From: Arthrobacter sp. PAMC 25486
Lineage (GTDB): Bacteria > Actinomycetota > Actinomycetes > Actinomycetales > Micrococcaceae
NCBI RefSeq assembly: GCF_000785535.1
Contig: NZ_CP007595.1
Location: forward strand, 1,364,001 to 1,428,000
Direction of reading: 5' to 3'
DNA: 64,000 nucleotides
Below, piece by piece: positions 56,486-64,000 of this stretch. The notes beneath the pieces were generated by a model that searched no databases, had not been told where the DNA came from, and saw only the letters and a list, made by a program, of their open reading frames with translations. The first letter of the stretch is position 1, and the number at the start of each line of letters is the position of its first letter. Made by a program: the position numbers and the translations under genes.

Positions 56486-56549
56486 CGCACTCGTTGGACC
56501 GATTTTGCCAAAAAGTGGACTTTTTGGTCCAACAACTGCGTAATGGATT
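56477..56549. repeat. Inverted repeat of the same 24-base family downstream of the AbiEi-like gene
   Basis: A direct copy at about 56477-56500 (ACGCACTCGTTGGACC end) and an inverted copy at 56526-56549 (CATTACGCAGTTGTTGGACC read on the minus strand). The spacer starts GATTTT and ends TTTTTGG, matching the upstream element (GATTTC, TTTTTGG). The left copy includes the TAA of the gene at 55541. Confidence 0.85.
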
Positions 56550-56617
56550 TCTTTGGAAGGCGAGAAACGTCTTGCGGGTCAGAAATGGTGGAACGGATCA
56601 GGTACTGGACGGGGAAA

Positions 56618-58159
56618 TTACCCCGGCAGGGTGGGGCTGAAGGCCAGCTTCGGAACGAAGTACAGGGCGATCGCCGCCACCAGTGCCGTGATGCCGCAAA
56701 TCGTCCACACCAGCATGTAGCCCTCAAGCGGTGCCGCGGTGGATCCCGTGTCCGCCGTCAGCGACCCCAGCGCCTGCCCGGCCAGCGCAATGCCGAACAC
56801 ACACGAGGCAAACGCCCCGCCAACAGTCTTGGTGGCATTTGTCAGGCCGGTCGCCATGCCCGTTTGAGTCAGCGGCGCGGCAGCTGCGGCCGCCGACGGG
56901 AGCGCTGCCACCAGCGCACCGCTGCCGATGCCTGCGATGCCCATGTTGATGAGCACCTGCGCCGTCGAATCGTGGAACGGCAGGAACATGAGGTAACCCA
57001 AAGCAACGAGGAAGGCCGCGCCCATCAGGGTGATTCTCGGCGTCGTCCATCTGGTGACGAGAGGATAGAGGAGTGCGCCGCCCAGCATGCCGAGCACATA
57101 CACGCCGATCAGGATCGAGACCACTGACGCGCTGGCGCCGAGGCCGTAACCGACCTCGGCGGGGTCGGTGCGCGCGAACGTGGATAGCGGGGCCTGTGCG
57201 CCGAGGACCGAGACGCCGAACAGGAACGCCGTCAGTTGCACGGGCCACATGCTGGGTTGGCGGAGCAGGCGGATGTCGATCAGCGGATCTTTGTGGCCCA
57301 GTTGGTGGCGGGTGAACGGGATGAGCGCGCCAATGCCAAGCACGACGGCGGCCCACGCCCACCAGGTACCGGGGCCGTTGATGCGCATGAAGGTCAGGCC
57401 GGCGGTGATGAGCAGCAGTCCGGTGGAGAGGAGGGTCAGGCCCATGAGGTCGAGCTTGCCGCCGGTGCGGTTTTCGGATTCGGGCACGCCGAACAGGATC
57501 ACGAAGAAGCACAGTGTGACGGCGATGGCGGGGATCATGAGGGTCAACCACAGTTTGTCCGGGATGAGGCCGCCGATGAACCCGCCGGCGAGGGCGCCAA
57601 CAATCACACCGAATTCCAGGCCGGCAACGAGGATGCCGGCGGACTTGCGGGTGAGGGCGGCGCCGTCGGGGCGATGGTGGGAGCGGCTGTAGATGAGGGC
57701 AATTTCCAGCGGCAGCCAGACGACGTAGAAGCCTTGCAGCGCCCAGGCGGCGACGAAGAACCAGAAATTGGGAGCGAAGGCCACGCCCCAGGATGCCGCG
57801 GCCGTCAGTGCGGTGGAGATGAGGAGGACTTTTCGGTGGCCGATCATGTCGCCCAGTTTCGCCAGGACGGGGACCACGAGGGCGCTGACCATGAGCTGGG
57901 CGGCCTCGAACCAGTTGACGTCGGCGTCGTGGATGCCCAGGTGGCGGGCGATGTCGGTGAGCAGGGGCGTGTAGTAGCCCTGCAGGATGCCGCTGGTCAG
58001 TTCGACGAGGACCAGGAATCCGACGATGGCGGTGGCGGTGGGCGCCAGTCTCAGACTTGTGCCGACTGATGGGCCTGCGCCGGCGGTTCGGCCGGCACTT
58101 CGGCCGTCACTGCCACGTTGCACTGAAGCCAAGGGAAACCTCCATGGATGCTGTGACAT
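56618..58159 (-). CDS. MFS transporter, DHA2-like
   Basis: Membrane transporter of 513 residues with about 14 helices. Motif A is seen in AKLGDMIGHRKVLL between helices 2 and 3; TM1 starts at AIVGFLVLVELTSGILQGYY after a 38-residue basic cytoplasmic tail. Likely drug or metabolite export by proton exchange. ATG 58159. Divergent from the LLM oxidoreductase/MarR operon, and the MarR protein may control both directions. Confidence 0.9.
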   Translation of the reverse strand: MSQHPWRFPLASVQRGSDGRSAGRTAGAGPSVGTSLRLAPTATAIVGFLVLVELTSGILQGYYTPLLTDIARHLGIHDADVNWFEAAQLMVSALVVPVLAKLGDMIGHRKVLLISTALTAAASWGVAFAPNFWFFVAAWALQGFYVVWLPLEIALIYSRSHHRPDGAALTRKSAGILVAGLEFGVIVGALAGGFIGGLIPDKLWLTLMIPAIAVTLCFFVILFGVPESENRTGGKLDLMGLTLLSTGLLLITAGLTFMRINGPGTWWAWAAVVLGIGALIPFTRHQLGHKDPLIDIRLLRQPSMWPVQLTAFLFGVSVLGAQAPLSTFARTDPAEVGYGLGASASVVSILIGVYVLGMLGGALLYPLVTRWTTPRITLMGAAFLVALGYLMFLPFHDSTAQVLINMGIAGIGSGALVAALPSAAAAAAPLTQTGMATGLTNATKTVGGAFASCVFGIALAGQALGSLTADTGSTAAPLEGYMLVWTICGITALVAAIALYFVPKLAFSPTLPG

Positions 58160-58292
58160 GAATTACATGCCCCTGTTGAGCATACTAATGCCAGTTTTGC
58201 TCCGGGAACATATTCGCGTCCGTGCGGGTTGAGCCGTACAATAGATACAAACGCATATATCTCGGGAATGCCGGGAGCCAGAGGAGTACAGA

Positions 58293-59414
58293 ATGCAGTT
58301 CGGAATTTTCAGTGTTGGCGACATCACCATGGACCCCACCACGGGCCGCACGCCCACCGAACATGAACGCCTAAAGGCCATCACCACGATCGCCAAGCAC
58401 GCCGAGGACATTGGCATGGACGTGTTTGCCACGGGCGAGCATCACAACCCACCGTTCTACCCCAGCTCCCCCACCACCATTCTGGGCTACATCGCCGCAC
58501 AGACCGAAAAGATCATCCTGTCCACGTCGACGACGCTGATCACCACCAACGATCCGGTGAAAATCGCCGAGGACTTTGCCACGCTGCAGCATCTTTCCGA
58601 CGGTCGCACGGACATTGTGCTGGGCCGCGGCAACATGGGCGCCGTCTACCCCTGGTTCGGCAAGAACAACCAGGATTCCGTGGAGCTGACCGTGGAGAAC
58701 TATGCGCTGCTGCGCCGTCTCTGGGACGAGGAAGTGGTGAACTGGGAGGGCAAGTTCCGCACTCCCCTGCGCGGCTTCACGTCCACGCCCCGCCCGCTCG
58801 ACGGCGTTGCCCCCTTTGTGTGGCACGGCGCCATCCGGACGCCCCAGGTTGCCGAGATTGCCGCGTACTACGGCGATGGCTTCTTCGCCAACAACATCTT
58901 CTGGCCCAAGGAACACTACATCCAGCTGATCAACCTCTACCGGGAGCGCTACGCACACTACGGCCACGGCACCCCGGAACAGGCAATCGTGGGCCTGGGC
59001 GGACAGTTCTTCATCCGCAAGAACTCCCAGGATGCCGTCAATGAATTCCGACCCTACTTCGACAATGCACCGGTCTACGGCCATGGTCCGTCAATGGAGG
59101 ACTTCACATCGCAGACCCCGCTGACTGTTGGCAGCCCGGCGGAAATGATCGACAAGACGCTGGCCTTCCGCGACTACTTCGGCGACTACCAGCGTCAGCT
59201 GTTCCTGGTCGACCACGCGGGCCTGCCCTTGAAGACCGTATTGGAGCAGCTTGACCTCTTTGGCTCCGACGTCCTGCCAACCCTGCGCAAGGAATTCGCC
59301 GCCAACCGGCCCGCGTCCGTCCCGGACGCACCCACCTTCGAGGCTCGCCGCAAGGCAGCCCAGGCGAGTTCCGCCGTCGCACATTCAACGACTCAGTCAA
59401 CGGAGGCGAACTGA
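58293..59414 (+). CDS. LLM class flavin-dependent oxidoreductase
   Basis: Luciferase-like (beta/alpha)8 flavoprotein of 373 residues using FMN or F420 on an unknown substrate. Family marks: MQFGIFSVGDIT, ATGEHHNPPFYPSSPTTILG, LSTSTTLITTNDPVKIAEDFATLQHLSDGR and LGRGNMGAVYPWFGKN. The length and the HHNPPF type resemble the MsnO8/alkanal monooxygenase-like branch. It starts at an ATG with AGAGGAG upstream and is followed after one base by the MarR gene. Confidence 0.92.
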   Translation: MQFGIFSVGDITMDPTTGRTPTEHERLKAITTIAKHAEDIGMDVFATGEHHNPPFYPSSPTTILGYIAAQTEKIILSTSTTLITTNDPVKIAEDFATLQHLSDGRTDIVLGRGNMGAVYPWFGKNNQDSVELTVENYALLRRLWDEEVVNWEGKFRTPLRGFTSTPRPLDGVAPFVWHGAIRTPQVAEIAAYYGDGFFANNIFWPKEHYIQLINLYRERYAHYGHGTPEQAIVGLGGQFFIRKNSQDAVNEFRPYFDNAPVYGHGPSMEDFTSQTPLTVGSPAEMIDKTLAFRDYFGDYQRQLFLVDHAGLPLKTVLEQLDLFGSDVLPTLRKEFAANRPASVPDAPTFEARRKAAQASSAVAHSTTQSTEAN

Positions 59415-59415
59415 C

Positions 59416-59868
59416 ATGTCCATAGCGGCACATCGCAGGCTGACGACCGAATCGTGGGAGTCGCTGTTGAGAACGCAGGTGGCGATGATGCGCGAGCTGC
59501 ACAAGGAGCCGAGTTTCAAGGAGCTGGGCAGCCGGGAGTACGACATTTTGTACAACCTCTCGCGCTGCCCCAGCGGCTGGCTGCGGCTCAACGACCTCAA
59601 TGACCACGTGCTGCTGACGCAGCCGAGCATTTCGCGCATGGTGGACAGGCTCGAGGCGCGCGGACTGATTCAGCGCAAGACGGCCGAGAACGACCGGCGC
59701 GGTGTGCTGATTGGTCTCACCGAGGAAGGTTCCGCTCTGCAAAAGAAGGTGGGCCGGGCACATGTGCAAAACATCATGGAGCTGATGGAGGTGGCGCTGA
59801 GCGACGATGAGATGCGGACCCTTTTGGAGATCACAAGCAAGCTCAGCGCGTCAGTGCAGGGCCACTAG
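59416..59868 (+). CDS. MarR family transcriptional regulator
   Basis: Winged-helix dimeric regulator of 150 residues. Helix-turn-helix in RLNDLNDHVLLTQPSISRMVDRLEARGLI and the wing in RKTAENDRRGVLIGLTEEG, where the Asp-Arg-Arg triplet is typical. ATG 59416 after GGAGG; a longer frame starting at 59251 overlaps the LLM gene and is rejected. Likely regulates the LLM/MFS divergent pair in response to a phenolic or oxidant signal. Confidence 0.93.
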   Translation: MSIAAHRRLTTESWESLLRTQVAMMRELHKEPSFKELGSREYDILYNLSRCPSGWLRLNDLNDHVLLTQPSISRMVDRLEARGLIQRKTAENDRRGVLIGLTEEGSALQKKVGRAHVQNIMELMEVALSDDEMRTLLEITSKLSASVQGH

Positions 59869-59879
59869 GCGAGGGCGAT

Positions 59880-60668
59880 TTAGCGGGTTGCCGTCAGCGA
59901 GGTGAGCATCTTTTGGATGTTCTGGTACTCGCTGGAGAGCATGTAAGTCTGCGCGTCGGCAATGGTGGGGAAGGCGCGCAGGCCCGGTGATCCCATGGGG
60001 TCGCTGGAGAATTGGAGCACGTCGCCGAACATGTAGATGCCCAATTGTTGGGACGTGACGGTGTTGTAAACCAGGCAGGCCTTGCCGTCCAGGCCCGCCG
60101 AATGGTCGGTGATGCCGTACGAGGCGAAGTAGTGCGTGGCGCCCTGAATGACGCGATAGACGAAGCGGGGTTCTACGGCTTCGCGGGATTCATTGTCGGA
60201 CGGAAGCTCCATGGGGATGCTGGCCAGCACGATGTAGGGGCTCTGTGATTCCGGTTGGCACGCGCCGCCCAGCCCCGAAATTTGTGTGCCGAGCGTGGCC
60301 ATCACGTGCCCCTCGTTGTTGCGCACTTCCAACTGCACGGCTCCTGTTTTCGGGGGCGGGAGGACTTTGACAGTCCAGTCGTCCGGGAGCTCGAAGCTGA
60401 TGGTCTTGCCGGCGTCCGTGAAGTTTTTCCACTTCTCTGCCACCGGGCCGGGCTTTTCTGCGGGGGCTTCCGTGGGCTTTTCTGTGTTGCTGTCTTTACT
60501 GATGTTCGACGGCGGTTGGCTCGCCGTTGGTGCCGGGCTTTGTTCGGTGGTTGCGGGCGGCGTAACCGAGGGGCTGCTTTCCACCCTTGTCAGCGTGACA
60601 TCACAGCCGGTGAGCGCCAATGACAGCGCGAGAAGGCTGACTGCCGCTGCTTTTGCTGGCATCTTCAT
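59880..60668 (-). CDS. Hypothetical secreted lipoprotein
   Basis: Lipoprotein of 262 residues of unknown function. ATG 60668 with GGAGGGAA upstream is preferred over the longer frame to 60761. Signal peptide with lipobox LALTGC at about residue 21-26. A Ser/Thr/Pro/Glu-rich linker (about 30-75) leads to a folded domain beginning FTDAGKTISFELPDDWTVKV, which resembles the beta-rich start of PsbP/Mog1-like lipoproteins. One Cys pair (GGACQPE and GKACLVY) could form a disulfide. Monocistronic, converging on the MarR gene. Confidence 0.75.
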   Translation of the reverse strand: MKMPAKAAAVSLLALSLALTGCDVTLTRVESSPSVTPPATTEQSPAPTASQPPSNISKDSNTEKPTEAPAEKPGPVAEKWKNFTDAGKTISFELPDDWTVKVLPPPKTGAVQLEVRNNEGHVMATLGTQISGLGGACQPESQSPYIVLASIPMELPSDNESREAVEPRFVYRVIQGATHYFASYGITDHSAGLDGKACLVYNTVTSQQLGIYMFGDVLQFSSDPMGSPGLRAFPTIADAQTYMLSSEYQNIQKMLTSLTATR

Positions 60669-60993
60669 GGGGATTCCCTCCAAAGCTGCGTTCCATCGTT
60701 GCGTGCGATGCTGCCATGTTAGCCCTGCTCTTGGCTTGTACTTGGGGTTGCCGCGGGACACGCCGGGCTTGGGGCTGTTGTTACGTTTGGGCCCGCCACC
60801 GCTTCAACTTCTCAGTCCGCCTCACACCCTCGATGGCCAGACATGCGCTGGGACATTGCACGGCGAGAGTTTGGCTGCCTGTGGATAACTTGCTGGCGCG
60901 TTCTGGCGACTGAGTGTATTTTGGAATGGAACCACCTAGCGACAGCCATCAACGACGATGCTTGCCACTCATAACACTTTATGGGGGAACGCT
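60669..60993. other. Divergent intergenic region, no gene seen
   Basis: About 325 bases between the lipoprotein genes. Long frames crossing it lack ribosome sites. Promoters for both directions should lie here. TTATGGGGGAA just before 60994 is the ribosome site of the next gene. Confidence 0.45.
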
Positions 60994-61701
60994 ATGACCC
61001 AGCACCACAGCCAGGCCACAACATCTCATAGCCCGCCTCGACGATTTCGACGGAGTCGCGGCCACTTGCTGCTCAGCAGTTTGGCAGCGGCCATCACGGC
61101 AGTGTTGGTACTTACCGGCTGCAGCTCTCCACAGATATCCCCGTCTCCGAGCACCTCCGGTTCGAGCACCACACCGGCCGTCGAAGTCACTACCGCAGCG
61201 CCTCCGCCGACCACCGAAGCCCCGGTCTATAAGCCCGCCACGGATCAGGGCCCGGCGGAAAACGTCCCCATCCCGGTCCTGCCCGACAAAGCCAAGGAAT
61301 TCAGCAAGGAAGGCCTCATCGCGTTCACCGAGTATTGGTACTCGGCCCTCGGCTACGCCTTCGAAACCGGCGACCCGAAGCCAATGATGGACATCAGCGG
61401 GCCAAATTGCATCGCCTGTAACAACATGTCGGAGACCATACTGCCCTGGCATTCGGAGGGGCGGTGGATCGTTGGTGGCCAAATGATGGTGCTCTCTACT
61501 AACGCGTCATTTGTTCCCGTTGAAGATGGTTCCTACGAAGTCACTGCGCTGATCAGACAAAATCATGTCCAGTTCTATCGGGGTGACAAGTCACTCGCAG
61601 ATGACCCCGGACAAGGCCCATCAGCTGCGGATCAATTGAATGCTGCTTATGACTCGAACCAGTGGAAAGCCATCAGCGTCCTTCGTATTAACGGGGGTTA
61701 G
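60994..61701 (+). CDS. DUF6318-type lipoprotein
   Basis: Lipoprotein of 235 residues. The ATG at 60994 with GGGGGAA upstream is chosen over 60958. A basic N-terminus (RRFRRSRG) and membrane segment end in the lipobox LVLTGC, then a Ser/Thr/Pro linker (about 50-90). The domain LIAFTEYWYSALGYAFETGDPKPMMDISGPNCIAC with two closely spaced Cys matches what I know as DUF6318, an actinobacterial surface domain of unknown role related in shape to NTF2/SnoaL-type folds. It is followed after two bases by a PKD-like secreted protein, a recurrent pairing in Arthrobacter-type genomes as far as I recall. Confidence 0.78.
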   Translation: MTQHHSQATTSHSPPRRFRRSRGHLLLSSLAAAITAVLVLTGCSSPQISPSPSTSGSSTTPAVEVTTAAPPPTTEAPVYKPATDQGPAENVPIPVLPDKAKEFSKEGLIAFTEYWYSALGYAFETGDPKPMMDISGPNCIACNNMSETILPWHSEGRWIVGGQMMVLSTNASFVPVEDGSYEVTALIRQNHVQFYRGDKSLADDPGQGPSAADQLNAAYDSNQWKAISVLRINGG

Positions 61702-61703
61702 AA

Positions 61704-62633
61704 ATGCTTCCTGAGACATCGTTCCTCACTCGTGCAGCCGAAATACTGGTAGTTGCCATACTGCTCGTGACGACGAGCATGACTGCAGCCCTAGGAGCTG
61801 ATCCCGACCCGATACGTCCACTTTGGGTCCAAGGAGGAGTCAACACGACTGCCCAAGTTGTAGTTCCGGGAACTGACGGGAAAGTCATACAATCACCTGT
61901 TTCCGAATCACCAGATGCGATAGCGTACGAAGCCCGCCTTGCCTGCACCGATGGTGACATCGTCCTTTTCCCAGAATGCGCCGCAGTTATGCCGGCTTGC
62001 GCCGCAGGAGCGGGAAGCGCAGATGGTGAAGCAGGAACAGCCATCTACTGGTACTTCGCAGACACAAGCGACAGCCCGCCGAAGTGGATATTCTCCTCCG
62101 GCCCTGAGTGCGTCTACGGCGAGAAGCCTCGGGACATCCTGGCCGAGATCGCAGGCATGATCGCCCACGAATTCCAACAAACACCCATCGCAGCCGCCGA
62201 CTTCGGCTCCCAACCGGGACCCCATACCCTGCGCGGCGAGGAAACCAACGTCTGGGCTGAAGCAGCAACCCAGACCTTCAACCTGACCCTGATTGGCCAA
62301 AACGTCACCATCACCGCCACACCCGCCGCCTACACGTGGAATTACGGCGACGGCACCATCTGGGGACCCACCCCGACCCATGGCGCACCCCTGCATCAGG
62401 ACCGCATCGGCGAACAAACCCAAACAAGCCACATCTACGCCGAAACCGGCCGTCTCGCCATCAACCTCACCACCCATTTCAACGGCACATACACCGTCAA
62501 CGGCGGCCCGGAACTGCCCATACCTGGACAGGGAAACATCCCCTCATCTGCCCTGCCCCTGACTGTTTGGCGCGCAGAAACACACCTCTACGCCGACAAC
62601 TGCTTCCAAAACCCCCAGGGCATCGGCTGCTGA
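61704..62633 (+). CDS. Secreted protein with PKD-like domain, partner of the DUF6318 lipoprotein
   Basis: Exported protein of 309 residues. A membrane or signal segment (ILVVAILLVTTSMTAALG) is at about 14-31. A Cys-containing segment (LACTDGDIVLFPECAAVMPAC) follows, and the C-terminal half contains a PKD-like beta sandwich (NVTITATPAAYTWNYGDGTIWG, HIYAETGRLAINLTT), with an odd QNPQGIGC ending. It has no transmembrane anchor after the signal, so it may be bound by the lipoprotein encoded two bases upstream. Function unknown. Confidence 0.75.
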   Translation: MLPETSFLTRAAEILVVAILLVTTSMTAALGADPDPIRPLWVQGGVNTTAQVVVPGTDGKVIQSPVSESPDAIAYEARLACTDGDIVLFPECAAVMPACAAGAGSADGEAGTAIYWYFADTSDSPPKWIFSSGPECVYGEKPRDILAEIAGMIAHEFQQTPIAAADFGSQPGPHTLRGEETNVWAEAATQTFNLTLIGQNVTITATPAAYTWNYGDGTIWGPTPTHGAPLHQDRIGEQTQTSHIYAETGRLAINLTTHFNGTYTVNGGPELPIPGQGNIPSSALPLTVWRAETHLYADNCFQNPQGIGC

Positions 62634-62655
62634 GTCGCGCACGAAAGTAGGACAA

Positions 62656-62690
62656 CGGGAGGCCACCTTCGCAACAAAGGTGACCTCCCG
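62656..62690. terminator. Hairpin between convergent genes
   Basis: CGGGAGGCCACCTT pairs with AAGGTGACCTCCCG with one mismatch around GCAACA-type loop. It lies between the PKD-like gene and the M20 peptidase, 23 bases from the first stop. Confidence 0.7.
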
Positions 62691-62716
62691 CCGTCGAACT
62701 TCATGAGAGGGAAGAA

Positions 62717-64000
62717 CTAGCCCAGGCCCTGCAGCAACTCCCGATAAAACACCACACCCGCGCCCAGCGAACTGACCCGCACCCGCTCGTTGACGGCGTG
62801 GAGCGTACCCCGATCGGCGGCGTCCATCAGCAGCGGCGAGAAACGGTAGACCGCCGGCGAGATGGACGTGAAGTGCCGAGAATCGGTGGCTCCGGTCTGT
62901 ATGTACGGGGTGACCACAGCATCCGGATAGGAAGCTGCGACGGCACGGCTGAGCAGCCCAAACTGCTCATTGGTGAAGGAAGAAATGGGCGACGGGTCAT
63001 GCCCGGAAACCACCCTGAGCTCCACCTCGGGATCATCAATAATGGACCGGACCCGCGCAACGACGGACTCGACGCTCTCCCCCACGGCAATCCGGATGTT
63101 GGCGTTGGCACGCGCTGTTGAGGCCAGCACATTGGAAGCCTTGCTGCCTTCGAGCATCGTCACCGCCACACTTGTGCGGGTCAGGGCGCGAGTTTCATCG
63201 CCCACCACACCAAAAACCTGCGTCAGCAGAGCCTTGAAGGCCCACAAATTCTCCGTCACCAACCGCAGGGCAAAGCCGCTGTGGGCCCCGATCCGCCGCA
63301 TCATTTCAGCGATGGGGTCGGGCATGGAGGCAGGGAACGGGTTTTCTTCCAGCGCCACGATGGCCTGCGCCAGCCGAGCTGTGGCACCCATCCGAGGCGG
63401 GGTTGAGGCGTGCCCGCCAGCACCCCGCACCAGCAACTCCAAATCCAAAATGCCCTTCTCAGCAACACCGATCACGGCAGCCGGCACCTTCAGTCCAGGG
63501 AAGGCCTCAAGCGCCACGGCGCCGCCCTCATCAAGCACCAGCCACGGCTCGACCCCGCGTGAGGCAAGCAGCGCAACGGCCGCCTCGGCACTGTCGCCGG
63601 CAGTTTCCTCATTGTTTCCGAAGGACAGGTACACGTCATGGCCCGGTGTGAACCCCTCCTCCAGCAACGCTTCAATGGCGCCCATGATGACGACCAATGC
63701 GCCCTTGTCGTCCAGGGCGCCGCGACCCCAGACATAGCCGTCTTCCTGGTGCCCGGAGAAGCCAGGATGCGTCCAGATATCGCGCACATCCACAGGCACG
63801 ACGTCGTAGTGAGCCATCAGCACTGTTGGCCGCGCACCGGCGTCGGCCCGAACACCGGACCACTTGAACAGCAGCCCGTGCCCGTTGACAAATTCCCGCG
63901 ACAGAGCCGTGTGCACGCCTGGATACAGCCGCTCGAGCGCCTCAATGAAGCCGGTGAACTGGTCCAGTTCTATCCTGTCCCGCAACGGAGAGTAAACAGT
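62717..64000 (-). CDS. M20 family metallopeptidase (N-terminus beyond window)
   Basis: Zinc-dependent amidohydrolase or peptidase of the PM20D1/CPS1-like branch; 427 codons are inside the window and the frame is open through the right edge, so the N-terminus is missing. Metal ligands: His in LMAHYDVVPVD, Asp in GRGALDDKGALV, Glu pair in SFGNNEETAGD, Asp in LVLDEGGAV. The dimerisation domain lies at about 190-320, and the final His is in TDSRHFTSISPAVYRFSPLL. Likely hydrolyses an N-acyl amino acid or dipeptide in the cytosol. Confidence 0.92.
   Translation of the reverse strand, partial: TVYSPLRDRIELDQFTGFIEALERLYPGVHTALSREFVNGHGLLFKWSGVRADAGARPTVLMAHYDVVPVDVRDIWTHPGFSGHQEDGYVWGRGALDDKGALVVIMGAIEALLEEGFTPGHDVYLSFGNNEETAGDSAEAAVALLASRGVEPWLVLDEGGAVALEAFPGLKVPAAVIGVAEKGILDLELLVRGAGGHASTPPRMGATARLAQAIVALEENPFPASMPDPIAEMMRRIGAHSGFALRLVTENLWAFKALLTQVFGVVGDETRALTRTSVAVTMLEGSKASNVLASTARANANIRIAVGESVESVVARVRSIIDDPEVELRVVSGHDPSPISSFTNEQFGLLSRAVAASYPDAVVTPYIQTGATDSRHFTSISPAVYRFSPLLMDAADRGTLHAVNERVRVSSLGAGVVFYRELLQGLG

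Overview
The window is high-GC actinobacterial DNA, most like Arthrobacter and its relatives (Micrococcaceae). I infer this from the GC-rich codon use, GTG starts, AGGAGG-type ribosome binding sites, the ilvB-ilvN-ilvC-serA-leuB set of amino acid genes, a DUF6318-type lipoprotein, and many long palindromes between genes. Both ends cut through a gene: leuB at the left and an M20 peptidase at the right.

Layout. 1-9 kb: end of leuB, a NarL-type two-component pair, and a CUT1 sugar ABC operon led by a class V aminotransferase with a divergent GntR regulator. 9-18 kb: a CsoR/CstR-like repressor facing a small Cys-rich protein across two near-identical operators, a methyltransferase, a MacB/FtsX-type ABC exporter, an AbiEi/nuclease-like gene between long palindromes, and metG. 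18-25 kb: a self-contained sugar-acid island (TRAP transporter, IolB-like isomerase, 2-hydroxyacid dehydrogenase, SDR, divergent GntR regulator). 25-27 kb: serA. 27-40 kb: a fucoside locus made of ABC importer, GH29 fucosidase, ROK kinase, sulfatase, M81 protein and CutC, under a divergent ROK regulator with a perfect palindromic operator. It is followed by a decayed second GH29 gene and a fuconolactonase remnant. 40-46 kb: ilvC, ilvN, ilvB and ilvD, with an attenuator leader peptide (MQPKLLVVIS) in front of ilvB. 46-50 kb: two identical tRNA-Lys genes, a potassium channel, bcp, tRNA-Leu and a peptide-binding lipoprotein. 50-64 kb: mqo, an RND exporter, a second AbiEi/nuclease-like gene framed by its own repeat family, an MFS/LLM/MarR group, three secreted or lipid-anchored proteins and an M20 peptidase.

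How it fits together. leuB, serA and the ilv genes look like one ancestral amino acid biosynthesis neighbourhood that has been opened by carbohydrate uptake islands. The two points I find most worth following are the two unrelated palindrome families, each bracketing a gene for a protein with the same probable two-domain plan (AbiEi-like N-terminus, VSR/DUF559-like nuclease C-terminus), and the fucoside/sulfatase operon that carries CutC and M81 proteins with no obvious copper or peptide link. All calls come from reading the sequence; no database search was run.
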